This document shows positions 11,087-20,053 of a DNA stretch of 22,283 bases, piece after piece. Position numbers and translations under genes: made by a program. Below the pieces are notes generated by a model that worked only from the letters and a program-made list of their open reading frames with translations, searched no databases and had not been told where the DNA came from. The stretch spans positions 1 through 22,283 of the forward strand of contig JADRCO010001129.1 in the NCBI GenBank assembly GCA_021464525.1, written 5' to 3'. Each line of letters starts with the position of its first letter. Within the stretch, counting starts at the first letter, position 1. The stretch is from Rhizophagus sp. LPA8_4_AMF (Eukaryota > Glomeromycota > Glomeromycetes > Glomerales > Glomeraceae).

Positions 11087-11338
11087 TTCAAAATTTGCGA
11101 CTCCCGGAAATTTTCAGGTAGGAAAGGCCAAATATTAGCGATTTCCGAAGGAATTCCTGAAGGAATCTCAATTATTTAAGTAGTTCATATGTGTTGTAAA
11201 CTTTGCATAATACTATCATTTTCTTTAAGAGGAACTACTCAAATAATTGAAATTTCCCAAAATTTCCTCTGGAAACCACTAATAATCGACCTTCTCTACA
11301 TAAATTGTTCGAGAAACTTCCGGGTTTTCAAAATTTGT
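11087..11338. mobile_element. Foldback element with ~100-bp imperfect inverted arms
   Basis: The left arm (11087-11186) and right arm (11232-11338) are imperfect reverse complements separated by about 45 bp. The inner ends match best: TCAATTATTTAAGTAGTTC on the left pairs with GAACTACTCAAATAATTGA on the right. The outer ends share CCCGG and a CAAAATTTG-type end. No coding capacity is visible. This is typical of a MITE or foldback transposon, and a transcript would form a long hairpin. It also carries a perfect three-unit heat-shock-element pattern at 11308-11320. Confidence 0.6.
11308..11320. promoter_or_regulatory. Heat-shock-element-like motif TTCGAGAAACTTC
   Basis: It matches the HSF consensus TTCnnGAAnnTTC exactly. 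It sits in the right arm of a foldback element, about 330 bp past the stop of copy 4 and about 2 kb upstream of copy 3. The distance makes a regulatory role doubtful; a chance match is possible. Confidence 0.3.
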
Positions 11339-11654
11339 GAAATCGAGTTTAATTTAGTGCATTAATAAAATGGATTTCAATATTACCCAACTTTTATTTA
11401 CTAGGGAGCCTGTTCGGTAGGTGGATTTTTTTTTATTTTGTTTTATTTTATTAATTCCTTCGGAACTCTAAAAATATAATAGAGATTTTCCTTTGTCTCT
11501 TACGATAATTTCAATAGTAGTAATAGTAGTGGAAATTTGTTCTTATCTAATGGTCAGAATGCTTCATAAAATAGCATTTAAGAAATGAACCGGATGTTGA
11601 ATCTAATATTTTACTTGTTTATTAAATAATGATCGAAACACATAAAATAATAAC

Positions 11655-13950
11655 CTAGAAAGTATTAAATTCGAAACTAGTTTGATAATTTTGGCCATTT
11701 GTTTGGTTAAATGCTCTAGCTTTAATTTCCATATCACCAAAAAATAAGCTAAGTGTACAGGGTCTATCAGTTCCTAAGTGCACATCAGGAAGATTAATAG
11801 TAAATTCTCCAAGCAATTTCACACCAGTTTCATCACAATAAACAGCATCCTGTTCTTTGGTGTAAAATATTTCAAATTTTAATCCAGTTTGATCTGGATA
11901 AACAGGAAACAAATTTTCAACTTTAAATTCTTGATCAACTGTAACTTCAACTTTACGTTCCGCAATTCGGTGAAATTTATGAATTCTATCGACAAATACA
12001 CGTCGTTCCAGTGGGTCCCCAACTGTCCATGGAGGAGTTACTTTAGCTCCAAACGTATGTTTCAATATGCGAGTTGCGATAACACATTTTGAATTATTTA
12101 ATTTACTCAAATTTCTTGACTTTTGTAAGCTTTTTCCGTAAATAGCAGCGCCACGTACTACCGCTGCAATAGGTTGATTTGGAATCGAGATATTATCTAC
12201 TGATCGACTAAATTCTTCCTCGACTCTTTTCTGTAAATATTTGGATTGACCGAAACCTCCAACTAAGAATATTGCTGAACAATTTTTAGAATTATCGAGC
12301 TGAGTCCGAATCATTTCGATAATTCTATCAACAATAGGATTAAACATGGATTTAATGGTATTAAAATCAAGTGCAATCATCCATTCTTTCTCTTCCATCA
12401 AATCTTTTTCTGAACCAGTGACATATTGTAATAATGCAGGAGCAGATTCTTCAAGATCAATTTCATAACTAAAATCTGGATCATTTCCATTAAATGGTAA
12501 CTTAACATTTTGACAAAATTCATGAACTAAATATTGTAATTGACCATAATGCTTGTCACTTAATAAATCTATGGCGGAAATTCCAACTTCACGTTTAAGT
12601 AATTTAATAAATTCTTTATCGATGAAAGTACTTCCACAAAAGTCTCCTGCTCGTTCAGTAATTTCACCTAATTGGTTTTCTTCTAATAATTTACGTGTTG
12701 TTAAATCTACTGTACCACCACCGCAGTCAACAATCATAAAAGTTGCTTGATCAGACAAAGAAAATATTTAGTAAACAATATAATTATTAATTTAAATTGT
12801 CAAGCATACTTTATAAATATATAAACTTACTTCCAGGTTCTGTAAGTCTGTGTTCTCTTAAACTACTATACATACAATAGATTGCAGCAGCTTCGGCTAT
12901 ATTTTTATAAAAATATTTCTATTAATATTTTATCATAATTATCATAATGAAATTACTAGCATAATCAAAAAATGAATAAACATACGTTCAGTTGTAAATT
13001 GCAATTTTTCCGAATTTTTCTCACCAATCAGTCCAGCATTAAATGTACATTCTCTCATTATAGCCTTATCATTTTCTGAATATTCAGCTGGTATAGTAAG
13101 AACTAAGAGAACATGTTCCATAAAGTCAATTCCATCCCAAAATTTAGGAATGGTTTCTTTTATCAACTTTATTAATTAAATAAACAAAATTAGAGAATGT
13201 TTTACAATATGAAAAAAATTACTTAATATTTACATAATCAGTTAATTATTACCTCTCCAATTTTACTAAGATAATCGGTAATTGTTTGTTTATAAGTTAA
13301 TGATCCAGGTAATTTTGGTTTATATATTTCCAAACAATTACCCAAAAATAATTTGAATAATTCTACGGGTTTAGTTTCATTATCTCTGCTTCTTCTATTA
13401 GGTCTCTTACACAAGGCTGGATAACCCCATAATTCAACCTCTTCAAAATCGTCATCATATTGAAGTACTGTATTTGTTTTGAATTTCCCCATCTCTCCAG
13501 GCCATTCAGTATTTGTCTTAATTTTCGCGAGATCATCATCATCATCAACATGACATATGGTAAATCCCTATTAAAAAGAAAAGATTTTTTTTTTTATTTA
13601 TCGTATCAATTTTGAAGTATAACATGACGAAACTGATATAAACTTATTTTCCTTAATATGTAGTAACTGCTTATATACCATATTTACCATATTTTAACTA
13701 TGCAGACATTATTAAACTATGCAGACATTATTATACTACACAGCTACTATATGATTACAATGCAGTTACTACATACAATATGAAGAAACAAAGTTTCTGT
13801 AATGTATGTTATTTACCGAATATGTGGTTCCAAAATCTATGTAATATATATAGTAATTAAATTAGTTTTAATTTTTATTTTTATTATTTATTATTATTAT
13901 TATACTATACCTAAACCAACCACAACTCGAATATCCGATATTGCGTTCAT
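11655..13950 (-). CDS. HSPA12-like HSP70-superfamily ATPase, copy 4 (6 exons, 570 aa)
   Basis: Exons on the minus strand: 13911-13950, 13817-13836, 13253-13567, 12986-13166, 12831-12896, 11655-12745. The joined frame is open for 570 residues. The start is MNAISDIRVVVGL; an in-frame TAA lies two codons upstream. The acidic stretch after phosphate-1 is the longest of the set (HVDDDDDLAK). DCGGGTVDL, FLVGGFGQS, RGAAIYG and the C-terminal FGDMEIKARAFNQTNGQ are intact. Intron 2 is 249 bp, about three times the usual size, because it holds an inverted-repeat insertion (13657-13775); the splice sites on both sides are still normal. Much of the adenosine-motif region is almost identical at DNA level to copy 5. 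Expression and function cannot be judged from sequence; nothing suggests it is dead. Confidence 0.88.
13657..13775. mobile_element. Inverted-repeat insertion in intron 2 of copy 4
   Basis: The perfect 14-bp terminal inverted repeats are TATGTAGTAACTGC (13657-13670) and GCAGTTACTACATA (13762-13775), 119 bp end to end. Inside is a perfect 19-bp tandem duplication (13696-13714 and 13715-13733, AACTATGCAGACATTATTA). The matching introns in the other five copies are 68-100 bp and lack it. AATATG just outside or at each end could be a target duplication, but the boundary is ambiguous. It fits a small non-autonomous transposon. Confidence 0.6.
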
Positions 13951-14010
13951 CACTTAATGGGTTGTATGTAAATAGCATGAAGAAAAAAAAAAAGAAAAAA
14001 TAATCAATCT

Positions 14011-14046
14011 TATTTATATATAAATTCACGACAAATATCTGATAAT
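14011..14046 (-). promoter_or_regulatory. TATA-like conserved block upstream of copy 4
   Basis: Minus-strand ATTATCAGATATTTGTCGTG, then AATTTATATATAAATA, 61-96 bp before the ATG. It is a diverged version of the block found upstream of copies 1-3. A weaker match lies upstream of copy 5 at about 17791-17830. Confidence 0.45.
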
Positions 14047-14170
14047 TTTTTTTTTTTATTCTTCATTTAAAAATGAAAATTAATCCGTATAAATCTTTGA
14101 ATCAATAAATTATATGAAACAGGTTAAGATTCGTACACTTTTATTTTACTTTCATTTTTTTTATTCTTAT

Positions 14171-14212
14171 TTTGGTCATATGAATAAAGATAAAGAAAAT
14201 TTTTACGCCAAA
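14171..14212 (-). promoter_or_regulatory. Conserved upstream block (TTTTGGCGTAA ... CATATGACCAAA) of copy 4
   Basis: Counterpart of the block upstream of copy 3, about 220-260 bp before the ATG of copy 4. A second shared motif, AGGGAGTACCAAAA (plus-strand sense), lies further upstream at about 14287-14300 and is also found at 9673-9686 (copy 3), with variants at 6299-6310 (copy 2) and 2861-2880 (copy 1). Confidence 0.45.
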
Positions 14213-14957
14213 ACAAAAGTTCTTTTTTTTTTTTACATTAAAAATAAGCTCATTCATTTAACTTCGATATATAAATCTCAATTAATAGGGAGTACCAAAA
14301 AGTTGTATTGTATCATAGTGTTTCACAAGTTACAAAATTTCCATTAATTGTTATAAATGAACATACATTGCAGATAAGCAGATAGCTAACAATACTTTTT
14401 TTCCATTCTTTATAATTACAAATTCCGAGTACATTTACGGATAAACACTTAATCAAATCACGGAAATTGTTTTACAATGTAAGTCCGGAGCGAATGTATT
14501 AAAATTTTAAATTTAGTTGACTAGGTGAAATTCTCACCATTCCATTTTTTCTATTATCAATTTATTTGTTCAAAGTTCCGTAATGCCGGCCAAAAATCAC
14601 GTGGGCTAAAAGTATATTTTCTCCCGGCCGGCACTAAAGCATTAAAGGATGCAAGTCACGTAGGATGAAAATCTACAAATTATGTCATCACGTGGATGTA
14701 GAAGTTAGTGAAATTGAAACAAAAAAATTTAACAAAAACTATTATATTTAGAAATATATAATCTTTATTGTTTGTAATATTTATAAAGTATGAAATAGAA
14801 ACGAAAAGAAATATGTTATATGATAAAATTATGAACTGGAGTCAATCAAAGATTTTAGTCAGGAATCTGGATCAACTGATTAATATCGCCGGTTTTTTGT
14901 TCCTTTTAACTCGAGTCTTGACTCGACGAACTCTGATTCGGATTAAAAATTTTTTAA

Positions 14958-15134
14958 CTCGTTTTTAAGTTATTATTCGGGCCAGGTTATGTGTTATTAG
15001 AACAACAAGAAAGATTATGTGAACAACGTCCTATTAAACATTTTCATAATTCAATGCGTTATCGATCGATAATTTGCTACCATCAACATATTCGAGTTAA
15101 CCCTCTCAGAATAAAAATATATAAATTAAACTAA
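14958..15134 (+). pseudogene. Coding-like scrap of unknown origin
   Basis: A plus-strand open frame without a start codon, about 58 codons to TAA at 15132. Its first half reads like protein (LLFGPGYVLLEQQERLCEQR, then PIKHFHNSMRYRS) while the second half drifts into AT-rich residues. I cannot name the family. It is probably a fragment of a mobile element or host gene caught in the spacer. Confidence 0.25.
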
Positions 15135-15488
15135 TAAAAAATCTTTAAAATATGATCAGCCTAATTCGAACATCTGCTAGAATAATTCAGTTGTCCATGA
15201 GCCTAAGTGTACTAATAAAATGGATTTCAATACCCAAGATTAACCAAACTTTGATTTTCTATAACTCTCAGAAGCATTGTTTTATTCTATTAACTCGTTT
15301 GAGAGTTGAGACATTATAATATTGATAATTTTTTTTTGTCATTTCTTATATTTCAATAGTAGTGTAAGTTCTTATCCAATAATACATAATATAGCATTTA
15401 AGAATGAATTGGTTATGGAATAAAAAAATTTCTAACATTTTACTTGGTAATTAATTAAAATTTTGTTTAAAACACATAAAATAATAAT

Positions 15489-17660
15489 CTAATAATCATT
15501 TAATTCAAAGTTGGTTTGATAAATTTGTCCATTTGTTTGATTAAATGCTGTAGCTTTAATTTCCATATCACCAAATGATATGCTAAGCGTACAGGGTCTA
15601 TCGGTTCCTAAATGCACGTCGGGAAGGTCAATACGTAAATTTCCAAGACATTTCATGCCAAGTTCATCGCAATAAACAGCATCCTGTTCATTGGTGTAAT
15701 ATATTTCAAAATTTAATCCAGTTTGTTCTGGATAAACAGGAACCAAATCTTCAACTTTAAATTCTTGATCCATTGCAATTTCAGTTTTACGTTCTACAAT
15801 ACGACGAAATTTATCTACTCTTCCATCAAATGACATTCGTTCCAATGGATCTCCTTTCTCCCATAAAGGAGATACTTTAGTTCCAAACGTATGTTTCAAT
15901 ACGCGAGTTGCGATAACACATTTTAAATTATTTAATTTACTCAAATTTCTTGATTCATTTAAACTTTTTCCGTAGATTGCTGCACCACGTACTATCGCTG
16001 CAATAGGTTGATTTGGAATCGAGATATTATCTACCGATCGACTAAATTCTTCCTCGACTCTTTTCTGTAAATATTTGGATTGACCGAAACCTCCAACTAA
16101 GAATATTGCTGAACAATTTTTAGAATTATCGAGTTGAGTCCGAATCATTTTGATAATTCTATCAACAATAGGATCAAACAAGGATTTAGTAGTTTTAAAA
16201 TCAAGTGTGATCATCCATTCTTTCTCTTCCATTAAATCTTTTTTTGAACCAGTGACATATTGTGATAATGCAGGAGCAGCTTCTTCAAGATCTATTTCAT
16301 AATCAAAATCTGGATCATTTCCATTAAATGGTAATTTAACATTTTGACAAAATTCTTGAACTAAATATTGTAATTGACCATAATGTTTATCACTAAACAA
16401 ATCCATAGCCGAATTTCCAACTTCATTTTTAAGTAATTTAATAAATTCTTTATCAATGAAAGTACTCCCACAGAAATCTCCTGCTCGTTCAGTAATTTCG
16501 CCTAATTGATTTCCTTCTAATAATTTACGTGTCGTTAAATCTACTGTGCCACCTCCGCAATCAACAATCATAAAAGTTGCTTGATCAGACAAGAATGAAT
16601 AAATAAATATTTAGTATTTTTTATTACGATAAACAATTTAATAATCGAGCATACTTTATAAAATATATAAACTTACTTCCAGGTTCTGTAAGTCTGTATT
16701 CCCTTAAACTACTATACATACAATAGATTGCAGCAGCTTCGGCTATATTTTTATAAAGATATTTTTTAATATTTTATCATAATTATCATAGTAAAATCAC
16801 TAGCATAATCAAAAATGAATAAACGTACGTTCAGTTGTAAATTGCAATTTTTCCGAGTTTTTCTCACCGATCAATCCAGCATTGAATGTACATTCTCTCA
16901 TTATAGCCTTATCACTCTCTGAATATTCAGCTGGTATAGTAAGAACTAAAAGAACATGTTTATTAAAGTCAATTCCATCCCAATATTTAGGAATAGTTTC
17001 TTTAATCAACTATTATATTAATTAAAATAAAATTCATTATATATTATAATCATGAAAATTCAATTCATTCTAAATAATATTAAAAATAGTTAGCTTAAAA
17101 TTGTTTACCTTTCCAATTTCTCGAAGATAATCAGTAATTACTTTTTTAAAATTTACAGGTAATTTTGGTTTATATTTATCCAAACAATTACCCAAATGTA
17201 ATTTAAATAATTCTATAGGTTTCGTTTCATTATCTCTTCCTCTTCTATTAGGTTTCTTACATAAGGCTGGTTTACCCCATATTTCAACCTCTTTAAAGTC
17301 AGTATCATATTGTAATACCGTATTAGTCTTTAATCTTCCCAATTCTTCAGGCCACTCACTGTTTGTCTTAATATTTGCGAGGTCATCATCGACATGACAT
17401 AAAGTAAATCCCTATCATAAAGAGAGAAAAAAAAATATATTTTTTTTATTTATCGTATCAATTTTAATAACATGATATTACTATACTATTTACCGAATAT
17501 GTAGTTCCGAAATCTATATTTAATAGGATAATATAATTTAAATTAATTTGAAACTTTTTTTAAAAAAATAAAAAATAAAAAAATTCAATCAAAAATTTCT
17601 CTTAATTATTTAAATTATACCTAAACCAACTACTACACGAATATCTAATTTTTTATTCAT
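15489..17660 (-). CDS. HSPA12-like HSP70-superfamily ATPase, copy 5 (6 exons, 566 aa)
   Basis: Exons on the minus strand: 17621-17660, 17494-17513, 17109-17411, 16829-17009, 16677-16742, 15489-16579; introns are 82-107 bp. The joined frame is open for 566 residues. The N-terminus is MNKKLDIRVVVGL followed by DFGTTYS. Exon 3 is shorter (101 codons) because the acidic stretch is short (HVDDDLAN) and three residues are missing in the segment KPKLPVNFKKVITDYL. DCGGGTVDL, FLVGGFGQS and RGAAIYG are present, and the C-terminal beta-sandwich-like part ends in FELNDY. Downstream it shares the block TAGCATTTAAGAA (plus-strand sense) with copies 4 and 6, probably 3' UTR or just beyond. It is predicted to be an ATP-binding chaperone-like protein of unknown client. 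Confidence 0.88.
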
Positions 17661-17940
17661 CTTCAATAAAATAAAGTTGATAAGATTTGATTATTTGATT
17701 GTTTTAAAAGTTTTATATAGAAATATACAAAATAATTATTATTATTAACGAAATTGAAAAAAAGAAAAAAATATTTGCTATACAATTATGTTTAAATATA
17801 AAAAAAAATTCATGAGGAAATATCAGATGATATTTAATTTAAAACTATAATTTATTAAACTTTATTTTATTCATTATCGATTTAAAATTTAAGGTTTATA
17901 CCCAATTTTATTTTACTATTTTCATTTCTTTGTTTTTTTC

Positions 17941-17978
17941 TTTTTTTGGTCATATAACAAAGGAAATATTACGCCAAG
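17941..17978 (-). promoter_or_regulatory. Conserved upstream block (CTTGGCGTAA ... TATATGACCAAA) of copy 5
   Basis: Counterpart of the blocks upstream of copies 3 and 4, about 280-320 bp before the ATG of copy 5. The two half-motifs are kept exactly while the spacer differs in sequence and length. Confidence 0.45.
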
Positions 17979-18513
17979 AATTTTACATTTTAAAAATTAA
18001 ATAAGTATATTCATCGAACTTCTACGATATTAATAAGGAATTACCTCTAAATGGAATGATAGCAATAATGATAAGCAGAGATTAAGCATTTGTTATTCAC
18101 TCATTAAAATCAAGCCCCTGAATTTGAAGGAATTGGAAACTCATTGTGAACCCTTAATCCGGAGACCGGAGTATGTTTATAATATATTCCGTACAACTCC
18201 GTAAATCTTTAGTATAACCACAACTGGTTTAGCTAATTATACTCTTTCTGTTTTTCTTTTTTATAATTATAAATTTCAATGAATATGCTATTACGTTTAT
18301 AGGAAAAAAGCACGGAATTAAATCACGGAAATTTAAGTCCGAAGCGAAAAAAGTATGACAAAATTTGTAAAATGAGATTGTTGTTAAGTAATTTAAGTTT
18401 CACGTGAGACGCGTAGTGAATTAAGCTCTTTTACTAATTGATAACGTGACTCGTGCGGATAACGTAGCCTCACGTGACTTGCGCAGTTTGCATCTCTTAT
18501 CTGTTATCTGTTA

Positions 18514-18661
18514 TCAATTGGATATCTTGGACCCTTGGCGGCTAATTACATGCCCAAGAAAAGGTAATTCTTTTTAAATTTTCTAAGCTTAACTCAAGAC
18601 CAGCTTTTTCCAATTTAATGAAAACTTGTTCAAGGTGAGCTAAATGTTCAAAAGTTTTTAC
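18514..18661 (-). pseudogene. Ty3/gypsy retrotransposon reverse-transcriptase relic
   Basis: On the minus strand, one frame (18661 down to 18572) reads VKTFEHLAHLEQVFIKLEKA then GLELSLENLK, and an overlapping frame (18573 down to 18514) reads KELPFLGHVISRQGSKI and a stop. Together they match the order typical of gypsy reverse transcriptases after the catalytic YxDD box: (T)FEEHLxHLExVFxxLxxAGL, then a K/F-rich link, then FLGHVIS. About 50 residues survive, joined by one frameshift. The catalytic box and all other retrotransposon domains are missing nearby, so this is a dead fragment. Confidence 0.75.
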
Positions 18662-19034
18662 ATTCCGTTATCAAGCCTTTCACTCTTCATTTGGAAAAAT
18701 TATTACGGCGAAATCTTCGTGATTATAATTATAATTTAATTATCATTATCATTATCATGCAAAATAAGTAATGACATTCAACTATCTTCAAAACTGAGAG
18801 ATTACTATTATAATCGATTACACGTGAAGATACATTAGATACACTTTAGAAATTTGAAGAAATTGAACTATCTTATTGCAACGATTGATGTTTAGTTAAA
18901 GCTGTTATAGCGCCTATATATATTTCTTAAAAAAAAAAATTAAACTAATAATTTTAATAATTGGACTATAATACAAACTAAACATACTGAAGATATAGAT
19001 GTATTATATTATAACGATAATATAAAATTACACC

Positions 19035-19140
19035 AACTCGGCACTCGCCAGACCTTTTGAATCGAGTCGGAATCTTGATCACGTGATTTACTTCACTCGA
19101 GTTAATCGAGTCCTGGTTCGATTTCGAGTTGACTCGAGTC
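19035..19140. repeat. Segment rich in ACTCGAGTC-type palindromes
   Basis: It contains many overlapping copies of CGAGTC, ACTCGAGT and GTTGACTCGAGTC in both orientations, plus a CACGTG site. Related pieces lie at about 10625-10645 (ACTCGATTCTTGACTCGA) and 14908-14930 (AACTCGAGTCTTGACTCGAC). The recurrence in three spacers suggests a dispersed repeat or the remnant of an inverted-repeat element. Confidence 0.4.
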
Positions 19141-20053
19141 CAAACACTGCTCAGCCAAAAAAAAAATCAAAATATGATCTGACTTGAAATTAAGAATGAT
19201 GAACTTCAAAGACTTTCGGAAATTTATACTAAAAAAAAAAAATAATTAAGAATATGTTAAACTTACAGCAACAAAAAGAAATAAAAAACGAGATCAATAC
19301 TTACTAGTAAAGAAGTGTCTCGCTGGTAAAACGCCCCTTACCGTAACTTTCCCGCATTTGGTAAGATTTAAGAATCATCCAGATTCATTTTAATAAGACG
19401 AGATTATTACAGTAATGGTCTAATATGAATAAGTATTTCGAACAATATTATAAATTCAAAAATCAGTACTGCAGGTAGAAGCAAGAATTTCACCTAAAAA
19501 TAATTATAAATATCTTAAATTACTTCTCAAAAAATCTTTGGAAGACTACAAGAATATGTTTTCAATACCTATTCATAAAAATAAATCAATAAATAGAAAC
19601 AGTTAAATATAGTATAGATAGAAAATAGCGCCAGAACTAATCGAAAATTAGAAAAATTCATTTGCTGTAGAGTCTAATGCTTGACTCTCCAGTCCCAAAG
19701 TTGACCCAAATTTTATTTCTAGAAGTGTTTCGATTCGGTAATGGATATAAATGATAGTGGTTTTTAAACCCGTTCGGGACTTTAAAAATATTATTAGAAT
19801 AGATTTTTTCTTTTCTGATAATTGATCCAAATTTATTCATGAAAAATAGCATTTAAGAAAGAACCAAAAGTAGATTAAAAATATTTTCCAACATTTTACT
19901 TATTTATTAATTAAATATAAATATATAAATATAGTGGTTCAGGAAATATGTAAAAAACTTTTAAATCAAAGCTCTCTAAAGAGTTTTAGATTTTTACAAA
20001 GTCCAACCATGACTTTTACTTACTTACTTAAAAGCATATATAAAATATAATAT

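Larger units (their letters stand above)
9299..11654. other. Intergenic: upstream region of copy 3 and 3' flank of copy 4
   Basis: A 2.36-kb stretch without an intact gene. It holds conserved promoter blocks near 9422-9457 and 9591-9626, a CACGTG site (10222-10227), a short coding-like scrap (10258-10371), a segment with ACTCGA-type repeats (about 10550-10660) also present at 14848-14945, and a foldback element (11087-11338). Runs such as ATCACGGAAATTGTTTTACAA (trimmed here) recur at 9995, 14460 and, partly, 18320, so the three large spacers share ancestry. Confidence 0.6.
13951..15488. other. Intergenic: upstream region of copy 4 and 3' flank of copy 5
   Basis: It holds conserved promoter blocks (14011-14046, 14171-14212, about 14287-14300), two CACGTG sites (14598-14603, 14689-14694), a GCCGGC-containing inverted segment around 14585-14635, ACTCGAGTC-type repeats (about 14908-14930) and a coding-like scrap (14958-15134). 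The block TAGCATTTAAGAA lies just past the 3' end of copy 5 (about 15392-15404). No intact gene is seen; the small plus-strand frames here are low in complexity. Confidence 0.55.
17661..20053. other. Intergenic: upstream region of copy 5 and 3' flank of copy 6
   Basis: A 2.39-kb stretch. It holds the conserved block at 17941-17978, a weak TATA-like block (about 17791-17830), four CACGTG sites between 18401 and 19085, a Ty3/gypsy reverse-transcriptase relic (18514-18661), a segment rich in ACTCGAGTC-like palindromes (about 19035-19140) and the 3'-flank block TAGCATTTAAGAA (about 19847-19859). No intact gene. Confidence 0.55.

Noticed and set aside
11889..12750. Plus-strand frames at 11889-12092 and 12553-12750
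   Set aside because: Antisense to the last exon of copy 4. Their residues are just the complement of conserved coding sequence, and the siblings do not keep them open.
13363..13551. Minus-strand frame with Met/Arg-rich protein in exon 3 of copy 4 (also 8894-9079 in copy 3)
   Set aside because: A +1 shadow of exon 3, which has a better, conserved frame with splice sites at both ends.
14114..14347. Plus-strand 77-codon frame upstream of copy 4
   Set aside because: Phe/Lys/Tyr-rich low-complexity frame overlying the conserved promoter block of copy 4; the matching spacers of copies 3 and 5 do not keep it open.
14768..14968. Plus-strand 66-codon frame
   Set aside because: Built partly from the ACTCGAGTC-type repeat, and the homologous stretch near 10450-10650 is not open, so it is not a gene.
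19648..19852. Two overlapping minus-strand frames of 60-64 codons
   Set aside because: Two frames over the same AT-rich 3' flank of copy 6; neither resembles a protein and the region is homologous to non-coding flanks of copies 4 and 5.
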